From contig VXAA01003327.1 of the NCBI GenBank assembly GCA_013399115.1, forward strand, positions 286,814 through 350,813: a DNA stretch of 64,000 bases, read 5' to 3'. Below are positions 25,801 to 37,400 of the stretch, in pieces (position 1 is the first letter of the stretch; the number at the start of each line of letters is the position of its first letter). The DNA comes from Anseranas semipalmata. Taxonomy: Eukaryota; Chordata; Aves; Anseriformes; Anseranatidae. The notes beneath the pieces were generated by a model that was not told the origin of the DNA, searched no databases, and saw only the letters and a program-made list of their open reading frames with translations. Both the position numbers and the translations under genes were made by a program.

Positions 25801-28160
25801 ACTGGGCCCAGTCCTACTCCCCTGTTCTCTGAGACTGAGTATCCCTCACAGGTGAGCCAGTCCTCCAGATCTGAGCCTGAGCATGGACAGACCTCCCAGC
25901 AGTACGCAGGGGACAGTCAGGGGACCTTAACTGGACCCTGGCACAGTCTCCCATGAGGATATCACAGTATCAGAATCTCCTCAGGCCTGGACCCATTGCA
26001 GCTCAAAACTAGGCAGCAGGAAAGGATTCTGGTCTGAAACCATAGGAAGCGCAGGAGGACTCTAAACAGATACGGAGCTGCAGGCACAAGAAATAGCTTC
26101 CAGGATCAGAGTCTAATTATCTAAAATAAAATGACAGAACACATTATCATTTTCATTACACAGGCCTCATATATTATTCTTCATACAGTAGCATGAGTAG
26201 AGCTTTCAAACCACTTTTCTTTTAATCTCCATTCTTCTTTCTTCATCATCACATTTGCCTGTGTTTTCCTAATACCTGCACCAGCATTAGTCACAACTGG
26301 CAGGAGCCCATAGAGAGCTTTAGAGAACATTATTTTTTGCCCTCTGTGCATACATTAGTGTTGCCCTTTAAAGACGCAGCCCTTTGTCCTTGTAATGAAG
26401 AATAAAACTCATTTCCAAGCATCCCAATAAGATTATCTCAAATAATAGCAATTCAATTAGCTCAGGCAGTTTGAAGTCTCACTTAGACTCCCAGGTGGTA
26501 TCCCCCATCATTAAATATACTGCTTTAAAATACTTTCAAATACCTGTCTAATGTTTAGAGCCAAACATGCTTCTACGTTTGCAGGTAATATCCAGCCCCT
26601 AATACCCAGTGCATTTAAAGGAGGAAATGGGGAGGAGGAATATTTCCATCCCCACTTGGCATGCTTTGGCTCGTATCTTGAAAGCACCTCAGCCAGGCCA
26701 GCTCACTCAGATCCCCTCTGTCACCTCAACAAAAGATTTTGAGCCCATCTCTTCTAAGCAAGGAATATAACAGTGTGTTCAGTTTGACAGTGAATTATGG
26801 AGCATTTTCCTCCTTCAGGTCTCACGGTCCCCTTGCCACTGTCAGTACCTTTTCTTCCTTTACTGCTTAATGCAGGGCTTCTATTGAGATGAGCTATAAT
26901 TACGTAGGCAGCTGCCCTATCCTGCCATGGCCTTCAGGCATGTTTCCTGGCTACCACAGATATCTCCTTTAGTTCCCACTGCTAACTTCCCTTCAGAAAC
27001 TGTTTTCTCTAGCGGGCTTTAAATATAACTAACTACTTTCATGCTCTAAATACTCAAAAACTGCTGTTCTTGCCTCCAGCTTCCAACTTGATTTTCTTTT
27101 ACACTTCTGTACTCTCTTGGAGAATTTTACTGGTTCCAAAAATCATGAATTTCAATTTACCATATTTTTAAGCCTTCTTCTAAACACACTCACCTTAGTA
27201 AAAAAAAAAAAAAAAAAAAAAAACAACTTGAATATTAGATCATGTTATCACACACTTGTGAGAGAGGACTGAGGAAAGAATTAGTTGAACTTGAAGTCAG
27301 GCTCTAAATACATGCCAAAAAAGCACAAACTTTTCCTGTCTCACAGCTCTAGGCAAAGGAGATTTAAAGAGGGCACAGAAAGTACCGACCTGTTTTGTCT
27401 TGCATGTCTCTTGTTCAATTTGGCTGTGTAGCCTGAAAGCATGATCAATGCCGAGAGAACATCTAAAACATGAAGAAGTCACTATAATGATATTATTTTC
27501 TAGCAGTGGTATTCCCATCATTTGTAAGGCAGCCAAATCTAAAGATATATGGAGAAATCCTAACAGGCCTCTAATTTCACACAGCTAGCCCTTGATTAAT
27601 TGGAAATACCTTCTGCAACCCAAAAAGGGCAAATTAGAAAAGAAAAGTCTTGATAAAATATATATGAAGAAATTTCATATGGTCTAAAAATTGATTGTTC
27701 AATTTTCATTCTTACTTGAAAAAAAAAAAATCTGATATAGAGAACAAGCATGGACTATTTCAATCAAAATGATTAAAGAACGGAAAAGTTACGAGCAAAA
27801 AAAAAAAAAAGTAATAAGTAATAAGTAATGAGGATGTTAGGAACCCTAAAAACAGGTGAAAAGTGCACACAACATGCTTGGAGACAGACAGAAATGAAGA
27901 AAAAGTGTTCAGATTCAGAAAGATTTGGATGGTTTGCATGACTGAATATGTGGGGGACAAAAGTACTTCACTGAAGTAATTCCTGAGCCAAGGGAAAAGT
28001 CTGTAGTATATTGGGAGAAATGGCTCAACTGTTCAGTTCAATGACAAAAATTGTATTTGGGACTAATGGAGAACAGGAAACCTCCTACATCAGAGCTTTA
28101 AAAATGTTACATTGCTATACTAGGTTTTATTACCAAAGAATACAAAACAAAAGTGTTGAT
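22890..28160. other. Mostly unique sequence, no gene seen
   Basis: A somewhat GC-richer stretch at about 25300-26100 includes two overlapping small inverted repeats built from GAGCTG/CAGCTC near 25349-25376. Poly-A tracts lie at 27200-27223 (24 bp), 27719-27730 and 27797-27810, the last followed by degenerate GTAATAA repeats to 27830. A pyrimidine tract ending in CAG at about 23811-23823 looks like a splice acceptor, but no matching donor or protein similarity supports an exon. Confidence 0.5.
23146..23174. repeat. (TTTGG)n simple repeat
   Basis: About five TTTGG pentamers. The minus-strand frame across it is an artefact. Confidence 0.9.
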
Positions 28161-28164
28161 GAAG

Positions 28165-28350
28165 ATGGTGATGGCCAGCCCCAGCCTGAAATACTGTGTT
28201 CAGACCTGATTAAAGATGTAAATAGTATTGCTACAGGAAGAGTTCAGGAAAAGTTGATATTTGGTCTAAAAATTCTGTTAGCTGCATGATTGGGAGGCAC
28301 CAGTGGGGAAAAGGAAAGTCTGAGGTAATACAGCAGATCACTAAATTTGA
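28165..28350 (+). mobile_element. Ancient CR1 LINE fragment
   Basis: 'GCCAGCCCCAGCCTGAAATA' immediately followed by 'CTGTGTTCAGACCTG' (about 28174-28210) corresponds to the conserved CR1 block that encodes the '...LEYCVQFW' stretch. It is followed by diverged counterparts of the next blocks, 'GAAGAGTTCAGGAAAAG' near 28238 and 'GGGGAAAAGGAAAGTCTGAGG' shortened and altered near 28305-28325. Divergence is heavy and no reading frame survives. Boundaries are approximate. Confidence 0.6.
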
Positions 28351-28562
28351 AAGAGATGTCTTATACAAAGTCGCATTATACATGATTATATTATGCATGC
28401 AGGAGATAATGCTGTACCAAAATGCCAATGAAAACTGCACACCTATCAGGAAAAAAGTAGTTCTTTTTGACTTTTCTGTCTGAGTGTTTTTATTCTCACC
28501 CTACTCAAAAATTATGAATTAACTTCTACAGCTTAAATCCATGGTTCCCAATCATTGTGTTA

Positions 28563-28597
28563 AATAATAATAATAATAATAATAAAATAATAATATA
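28563..28597. repeat. (AAT)n trinucleotide microsatellite
   Basis: About nine AAT units, interrupted once by an extra A. Confidence 0.9.
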
Positions 28598-31500
28598 GTA
28601 ACTTCTTCAATCTAATTGGCTATATATTGACTATATGTAGGCAATGAACGAGAGCTTTGGTATAGCTATGTTTTTGAAAATCGTCAGCTCTCCACTGAAA
28701 TCAGGGGGATGATACCCTTTACCATTTCCATTTCAGAGATGAATCTCTTTCTCTCTGTACTCTGGCTGCTTACAATGCTGGTATGCCAAAGTACATGTGG
28801 CATAATGTTGTGAGACATGGCCAAGGGGACTGCTTTCTCCTCACAGCAGGTACAACACAGTGGTGGCCATTACCTTGCTCCTGCTGTTTATGCTTGCTGT
28901 GATCCCACTGCATACAGCCCTTGCACCTGATGAAATTCACTTTGATTCAGTCATTCATCTTCAGTCTCACAAACCAATCCATTGTGGAATGCTACTTTGT
29001 AAATTGATAAAGAGCTGTCAGAGAACTATTGCTCTTCATCATCTTCATAATCAGACTTTTAGGTCTGCAGCTATATGTTCAGAAACACACTTGGTATTGC
29101 TTTGTCAGTTATACTGAGAGTGACATAAGCTTGAAGAGGGTGTTTTTTATTTATGAATCCTAATTCCTTGTACTGGACACCTCAACATCATGCTGTGATT
29201 GCTTCTGTATTTATGGGAAATAAATCTAGACTCTGCCACTTGTTTACTCTTGTACTCTCTTTTTGTAACCAGGTATAGTCTTTTTAATTAGATCAACCTC
29301 AGTTCTTTCGTTGCTTACTTTACCATTTGAACAGCACAGCTTTGCTGGACCTTGAGGTAGCCACTGCCAATTTATTGTAACCACCTTGTTTTGACCTATT
29401 TATCCACAACCTCACAAATCATTCACTCAGTCTCTAATTAGTTCATATATAATCATCCAAATGCATTCAAGTTAGCTGTATTTTGTAGGTAGGTGATGGA
29501 ATGATCTGGTTTCACCAGCCAGCTTGTTTCTCATTACACCAGGCTAGATAAATGAGCTGTCTGTATACATGTAAATAGGAGATCAAATGATGCCAGTAAC
29601 TGACACTCAGAAATGCATAGGGTTTTATACAACCAGTAAAACTTAATTATGTGCCAAGTATAATTTCTGTTTTTAGTTAGAGACATCCTACTGTGTGAGG
29701 CAAGTGGCTGTATGACAGGGATGGATACATACATGGCATACAACATCTGTCCCTTGCAAGAGGCAAGTTAGGGTACAGGACATAGGATGTAGGGTCAGTT
29801 GACATGGGATTTTCTGTAGCATTATGATGTTGGTGGGAATTGTGCTTTCTCATGCACCTACTGTTTTCCATATCGTCCTATTGTGTCCCTCAGTTCCAGG
29901 CCCCACACACCCCATGCACTTCACCAGCAGAATTCCAGTGCAGAAAGGCAATGGTGTTAATACATGAGGATGTCTGGGAAGCCAGAAGTCTCAGCTTTCT
30001 CTTCACCTCCTGTGACTTCAAAAGGTCTGAGTTTCCTTTGTATAATGGAAGATTCAAGTGGGCTTATTTTCACTGTTATTTAATTTACCTCTAATTGAAT
30101 ATGAAAACACATGTGTGAGATGTGCAGCTAATTATATTTCTTGGGTATGTGATTGACTTAAGCTAGTTCCCTTGTCATGACAGAATTCTTCACTAGGAAC
30201 ACTGTACAACTAAAGCTGTGGTTACAGTTAATTTTTCATCTTGACGGCCAAGCCAAAGCTTCAAAAATTTATGTTCTATCAAAATTAAACTACATTTTCT
30301 GTTACCTTGACAAATCAAAACACCCTAAAGAAATATTTGAAAAGAACCTTATGTTTACATCAGCAGCTATTAAGCACTCACTTTTTTTGTCATTGTTGTT
30401 GTTCAGTTTCAATGTCTCTTTGTGCCTCATTCCTCACCCACATGATAGAGATACTAGCTTTATTTTTTTTACATGTTCCCATCATACAGATGAACTTTCT
30501 TACCTGCCAAAATAGGGATCCACAAAGTCCTTACTGAAGATGGTCCTTGGGATAACTCCTGAGGAATGTTCAGACAGTCTCAGGGAGATTATAGGTTAAT
30601 GGCACTTTTTTTTTTCCAGGAAGCATGTTAACAATTCAGTTTTCTTGGTGACCACAGGACACAACCTTACCTTGGTCTTCTTTAACTTGTTAATTTGGGG
30701 ACAGCCTATGTGAATATATCTTCTGAAGTTTATGTGATATTTAGCTATCAATAGACAAGCTGAAAAGATAAAATGTTTACTTGCTTAGCAAATATGAAAT
30801 ACACAGATTTATTCAGAGCTAACTGTATTTGGTTTGTGTTAGGGGAAAAACCCTTTGAAAATCACCCCTTTCGATATGCAACCCTCTCAGGCATTTAAAA
30901 AAGGTCTTCCTAAGTAGTGTTGTCTGCCTGAAATATTTTCTGTTTCTGCTGAAAAGTGGATCCATTCTAAAAAGCAACTCCAGATGCTTACTACGTAGGT
31001 GGGGAAGGATCTTCAATCTTGTTCTTAATTACTGTGGCTCAAATTGATTTGACCTGAACTCTCCCTGCCTTTCAAGTAGAGCAGGATCCACAGGCAAGCT
31101 CCCTAGCTTTTTGAACTAACACGCTGGCTGACAAATAAGTAATTGTAAAGAGCTGATTTATTGCCCAGCCAGACGCAGCTGGATTTAAAATATTAATTTT
31201 TAATGTAAGAAAAAATTTCCATTTCTTTCACCCATAAAATCCAATAAATTAATCCAAGCACTTACAAATAATTGATATTTCACAATGGAGAGATTTTTTT
31301 TTTTACCACTTACAAATGTGCCTCTTTTAAAACCAAATGCTTTAAAGAGAAGATGTTTGTGAATTTCAAGGCTACAAATATACCTCAGGGTTCTGCTGAC
31401 AACAAAATAAGCCATAAAAGCAAAAAGCAAGAGTATTTTATGATGCTACTAGGATCCCAAAATATAGCCTAGTCCAAGTTTTATTTTTATCTTATATAAC

Positions 31501-31655
31501 ACATGGATCCTACTACAAATTAGAAGCTGCCATCTTCCCAGTTCCTTCCTGTAACTTTCTCACTTTCTAGTTCCCTTATTCTTCTAAAATTTTACCAGGG
31601 TAAGAAAGAATAATAATGAAGGGATCCTGGAGGCTCATAGGATTGGCTGAATTTT
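28598..31655. other. Unique sequence, no gene seen
   Basis: No repeat or gene can be named. The 112-codon plus-strand frame at 30177-30515 and a 76-codon frame overlapping it are unrecognised and rich in residues typical of AT-rich noncoding DNA. Confidence 0.5.
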
Positions 31656-31659
31656 TTAT

Positions 31660-31850
31660 CTCTAAGAATTTTAGAATAGGTTATTAAGGAAATTCAGGAA
31701 GTCTATGGAATCTTCTTTGTTGAAGACCTTTAGTAACATCTGGAAGCATCTAAAGAAACATCTGTTCAGAACAGTTTAATTCTTCTTGATCTTAATTAAG
31801 AAGTGGACCTATGGCCCTCCCACACTTATGTTTTAGGATTGTATCACACA
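31660..31850 (+). mobile_element. Ancient CR1 LINE 3'-end fragment
   Basis: The order 'TGGAATCTTCTTTG', 'GAAGACCTTTAGTAACATCT', 'CATCTGTTCAGAACAG', 'AAGAAGTGGACCTATGG' and 'TTATGTTTTAGGATTGTA' parallels the last 200 bp of amniote CR1 elements, where a short reading frame is followed by the 'TGGACTAGATGACC...CCTTCCAG...TATGATTCTATG' tail. The match is diffuse, so this is the weakest of the four old CR1 calls. Confidence 0.5.
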
Positions 31851-34031
31851 AATATTTAACCTAACATCATTATCAGTTGACAGATGCTCAAATGACAAAT
31901 TCCCTAATAAAATCCTTAAGGAGTCTCTTCTCCAGGACAGTGAACAACTCACTGCATCTCTACTAGTAAACAAAAGAGACTAGGGACAATTCTCTGACTC
32001 TGAGGTCAACAGGTATGGCATGACACAGCCCATCTTTACACAGCTGCACTTTCCACCTGACCACAGAGAGGCTATAATCCAAGTAGATACTGGGAATGAT
32101 TCCTGGCTTGTGCTAACCCCCTCCAGTGCTTAGATAGTGTTTGGGACAGTGCTACCTGACACAGACTGGATTGTCAAAGAGTTTGTTAACAGTTTAGGAG
32201 GGTGGGTGATCATATACAAGCTCACAGTTCCATGTCTAGTTCTGTTCAATTTACCAGTAAAGATATAACCTCTGATTTTCCTTCCCTACCTAGAACTGGA
32301 GGCAGAACTCTAGCAAAACATAAAAAATAAAAAAATAAAAAAATATAAAAAAAATAAGAGTAGGAAAACTTGCAACCTTACTCCATAGTAACAAGACATG
32401 CAAGGCTTAAGCATAAGTGAAGCAAGGAAAATTTTATGTAAAGGCTGTGTATCATACCTACATTTATGGATATTACCAGAGTGGCAGTATGAAGCAGTGA
32501 AATCTGATTTTTTCAAAACTTGTGAGGCTCTAGTAGAGACCTTCAAAGCTGCATGTTATTTTCCTTGTAATCATCATTGCTTAGCAAAAATAGAAAGCAA
32601 CTGATTTCTTAGAAGACTGAAAACATCAGTTCTTCTTATATTATAAATCCCTTTCACCTTTGGCCATGATTCACATAGATTTCACTTCTAGTTTTACAAA
32701 AGAAGTCCAGACACAGAAGCAAAACTCTCTGCTTTTGTTGGACTGAATAACATGAGTGGTAGAAAAAAAAAATCCTTTTGCAGCATTTCCTTATTCTGTG
32801 ACTTTCATTTCCTGATGACAGTTTGTATTACAGCAGTCGATGAAGATTGCAGTTAGATGCATATCCTTTGCTGTTTGTACACAGATGCAGAGATGTCATG
32901 GCCCAAAGAGTGCATATTACCTAAACCTACAGGACAAGCAAAGGTGTACAATTAGCATTTCTATTTTCACATGAGTAAAATAGTTTATTCCCCAAGATCA
33001 AAGAGGAAGTCCATGATGAACTAGGAATGAAGTGCAAATCTTTTGAGCCTCAGCTCAGTGCCTTCACAAAAATGCCTTGTCCCCACAGAGAAAAAACTGA
33101 CAAAGCCTTTGAGAATATTACCAGCACATCTGAAACCTTTTTAGTCCTGACTTCATTACTTCTCTGTAAGCCCCTGCAATGTATTCGACTGACAGTGGCT
33201 AGGGAGCCTGTGGAGCCAAGACTATATTAATGGCTACAGAAACATGCTCAATTTACCATTTACTTGTCCACACCTCACCCTGCAGTTTGCTGATTGTCAT
33301 AAACCTAAGTATAGAATCTCAACTGGTTTAAATCATCACAGTTCCATCAATTTATGTCATGCTATACACCCGTTGAGGATCTGCCTGCCACATCTTAGGT
33401 CAAAGCACTGATCCTTGATTGGTTTCCCTTGGCACCACTGATGAACAAATGAGTAATAATAATAATAATAATGCACCCAAATCATCTGCTGATTCCATAG
33501 GGGTTTTCTCATTTACTTTAATAAATCTTTGATGCTGAGCAGTGCCATATGAATATCAACTGGGTAAGCAAGGAATTGTGTCTAGAGAGATTCAAGAGTG
33601 GAAACTATGCACAGTGGTATTCTTGCTATTATTAGTAAAATGATCAGGATTCAGAAGAGTTGTGAGAATTCTTTTGCCATGTCAACCATCAAAGAGAGAC
33701 ACCAGAGAGATAAAAGTTACAGAGTGTAAAACCCTGCCTGTCGCCTTCGGCGTGTTTTTGTTTAGTTCCATTCATCTCAACATTTGATTTTTAATAGTTT
33801 ACTTCTGTTGTTATGAGTGAAAAATAAAAAGGACTATTAAAGAACAAATTGTGTGCAGGCAAAACACAGTTGCTGGCACTTTGCACCACCCAGAACACAA
33901 TGCTGTCTGCAGGTTTGACTTGCTTTTATTTCATGTTCAATTACCAAAAAAGGAAGGGAAGGGGGGAGACATGACAGAAGATAGAAAGAGGACCAACTTT
34001 CCCCTTTCTATTTTTTTCTTACTGTATTAAA
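31851..34031. other. Unique sequence, no gene seen
   Basis: Holds an A-rich AAAAAAT-like patch (32319-32356) and an AAT repeat (33454-33472). A small CpG-containing spot at 33739-33753 stands out in otherwise CpG-poor sequence. No gene is recognised. Confidence 0.5.
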
Positions 34032-34437
34032 AAAAAGAAAAAGAAAAAGAAAAAGAAAAAGAAAAAGAAAAAGAAAAAGAAAAAGAAAAAGAAAAAGAAA
34101 AAGAAAAAGAAAAAGAAAAAGAAAAAGAAAAAGAAAAAGAAAAAGAAAAAGAAAAAGAAAAAGAAAAAGAAAAAGAAAAAGAAAAAGAAAAAGAAAAAGA
34201 AAAAGAAAAAGAAAAAGAAAAAGAAAAAGAAAAAGAAAAAGAAAAAGAAAAAGAAAAAGAAAAAGAAAAAGAAAAAGAAAAAGAAAAAGAAAAAGAAAAA
34301 GAAAAAGAAAAAGAAAAAGAAAAAGAAAAAGAAAAAGAAAAAGAAAAAGAAAAAGAAAAAGAAAAAGAAAAAGAAAAAGAAAAAGAAAAAGAAAAAGAAA
34401 AAGAAAAAGAAAAAGAAAAGAAAAAGAAAAAGAAAAG
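34032..34437. repeat. (AAAAAG)n hexanucleotide array, 64 exact copies plus variants
   Basis: G occurs at every sixth base from 34037 to 34415 with A everywhere else, giving 64 consecutive perfect AAAAAG units (384 bp). Four imperfect pentamer or hexamer units follow, to 34437. The minus-strand frames of 175 and 140 codons over it read as Leu-Phe or Ser-Phe dipeptides and are artefacts of the array. Confidence 0.99.
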
Positions 34438-34439
34438 AC

Positions 34440-37400
34440 AGTAACCCAAGCTAACAGCAGAGACAAAAGCAGTCCCCTAGACCCTAAGAAGTGGAGAGCT
34501 ATTTTTAACTTCCTCCAGGAAAATTGTATAAACACTGAAGCAAAACATGAATTTAATAAACCCCAGTATCATCACTGGAAACAAAACTATTTAATTTAAA
34601 ATCTAGGCAGTGACCTAGAATTTAACAGGAGGGGTGATCTGGAGAAATAAATAGGAAAGGTAAATAATGGTAGAAACCATAAGCCAAATCCTCAGCCAGA
34701 TAACTCAAAATTCAATAACACTGCAAAGCTTTAAACTACTGGGAACCAAAGCCAAACTTTGGACATATGGAAGAGTTTCTTTCCACTCCACATTTTCTTT
34801 GAAAATTATGAATAAAAATAGCTCGATAGACCAGTAAAAGTATCTACTGACCCATGAAATCCAACTCTAGGAGAAAGGAGGCACTAAAACAGTTGCTCTT
34901 GCAATTTTTGGACAACAATATCTTCATCACAAATAGGGTACAATTTCTGTTTCTTTCAGAGCAACAAGCCCTGTGAAAAAGAAACCCAAAACCGAGGGCT
35001 CTATGAGATACTAAACCCCAATTAATGGCTAATACAAGGCGGTCCCCACCGCCCCCCAGTCCAGTTGTTGAGAGGATCTGTGAATTTTCTTCTACTGTTT
35101 TCCTTCTCATATGTTTCTGAGGAGGATGATTAAGGATCTCATCAAAAAATATTACTTTAGTGGCTTGGTTCTCAGAGGTTGTTGAAATCTGGAACCTTTT
35201 TCCTTATAATAAATTATTTTAAAAGATTTACTGAAGAAAAAGACAGACATGCAGTAAATATGAATGTGTACATTACAGCTTGTACAACATGCAGATACCA
35301 TGCACACACATAGCCCACAGAGCAAATGGTTTGATTAAGTAGATGAGAGTGGTACCCAAATGAGGTATTTTAGCACTCAAACCTCTACCACCATCCAGCC
35401 CTGTGGTCTTTCAACCTCTTTGCATTCCCTGAGGTGTTCTCCAGCCAAGAGCGTTTCCCTCACTCCAATAAGCCTGGAACTTCAGATCATTCTTCAGGGC
35501 AGCAACAGCAAGGGAAGGTTGGACTTACATTTCTTTTGAGACCCTTTTCAAAGGATGTTTCTCACACCATCCCTGGGGTGAGCCCTGAATGCACAGTTCT
35601 GTAAAACTGTATATCTACTGTTCTTTGCATCTCCTGTGTTTACTCTGCAGAAGGCAATTATTGCATCTTTCATTTAATTTTTTTTTTTTGGTGGTGCTTT
35701 TTTTTTTCTATAAAATAATTTCTTCAGATCTTTCCTGAAAGTTAGGTGCTTTCCCACAGTATTCTAATCTTCATATGTCCCAGCCTCTTTACTTTAATTT
35801 CTTCGTTTTTCTGGATAACATCTAAAAAATTATTTGCACAAGCCAAATTGACCACAAACCTTGGATACATTTTTCTGTTTAATGATACTCCAGTTTGTTA
35901 ATTGTTTTTAGGTTTATCCAGCTCAGGCCTACTGCAGTGTCCCTTCTTACTTCTCTGTGTAGGAACCCTGCTTTGTGTGTGACAATAAGTACTCACCCCA
36001 TTCCAGAAAGTTACACAAATTATCTTTGAACATTTCCATAAAACAATACTGTGGTTTGCTAACACTCACAGTGTTCCTTTGAGACCTTCATAGTTTGTTT
36101 TCTGCTCCAATAGCTTCCATACTTCACATTTGTTGTCTTTCTCTGGTGCTGAGTTGTTACAACAGGAAACTTCATATTATCTTTCTTTTTCTGTATGATT
36201 TCTGCAAGGCAATGGGAGCAGACACTCTCAAAGCAGACTGCTGTGTTAAGTCCTGGGCATAGTTAATGCAACACTCTGCCACATCTTTGTTGTCGTTCCT
36301 CCTCTAGGACTAGAAGGAACTATTAAATAACTTTGTGATATTACATTATATTAATCTCACCAAAACTTTCAGACATCTCAAAGTCAATTTTCTAGAGTAA
36401 GCTGGTCATGAGGTCTCTGCCTATATTCAAAAACACTTTTAGATCTTATATGCTTAAATTAGGACAGGTTGAATCACCTGCAATCCATTTTTCAACGTTG
36501 ACTTTAGACGACACCTCACACTGCCTTCACCTATTCCCAACCTTGAAATGACTAAATTCAGGTGAGATGAATGTGATCTCTGATACTATATGAATTAGTC
36601 CTTGGCAGAGTGCAGAACATATTTTGTGGCCTTCTCTGATAATACAGAGAGCTAGGACACCTGTGTTTGGTAGCCAGGTACTTATAACTGGGATAGGTAA
36701 AGGGAAGGGATTTATGCTAGCCTCAAAAAAAGCTGCATAACTAAAGAGTTTCTGAATGATTTTTTTTCTGGAGCTTTTGTTGTTGTTGCAGTTATCTTGA
36801 AGACATGGCTTGTTATTTCTCCTCATCAGTTTGCCCTTTAACACACGTTTCAACCTTCTGAGGATAGATCCACAAAGCACAATGTACAGTCTAGCACACA
36901 TACTGGAAGCAGTGCTGGGTCATCCCAGGCCATTACAGTCTGTGTCTCAGCAGAGCTAATTAGTCCTTCTGTGACTTGAGCACCATGTCACAGCAACTTT
37001 ACTGCTGGTATCCTTACTATCTCATTCTGATGTAGCTTTAGTCCCCCTGCATGGAAATACATTGTGTCATGTAGACCTGTTGTCAATGCCAGTACCTAAT
37101 AGGGTTTAACTAGCCCAAATGTAATTGCCCAAACATAAAGTCTGCATTTCAGTTTTTTGAGCCAGCTTCGCGTCTGCCCTGGGCCTCCAACATCTTAACA
37201 GCAAGATAAATCAGCAGAATAGAATTGCATTTTCATTTTAAGCTAGCAACCTACAGTAGTGCATGCACAACATAACGTGGTTGCATGCAAACTGCTTAGA
37301 TCATGAAAATCCTCACTGAGGACACACAAGGGGTCAATAGTTTCAGCAGACAAAAGTACTATACCACACTGAAGTTGCAGTACAGATTTCTAAGTAATAA

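Noticed and set aside
34032..34437. CRISPR array or telomeric repeat
   Set aside because: There are no spacers, and the unit AAAAAG is not the vertebrate telomere unit TTAGGG or a variant of it.
34008..34535. Minus-strand frames of 175 and 140 codons
   Set aside because: They are translations of the AAAAAG array into Leu-Phe or Ser-Phe dipeptides and have no independent content.
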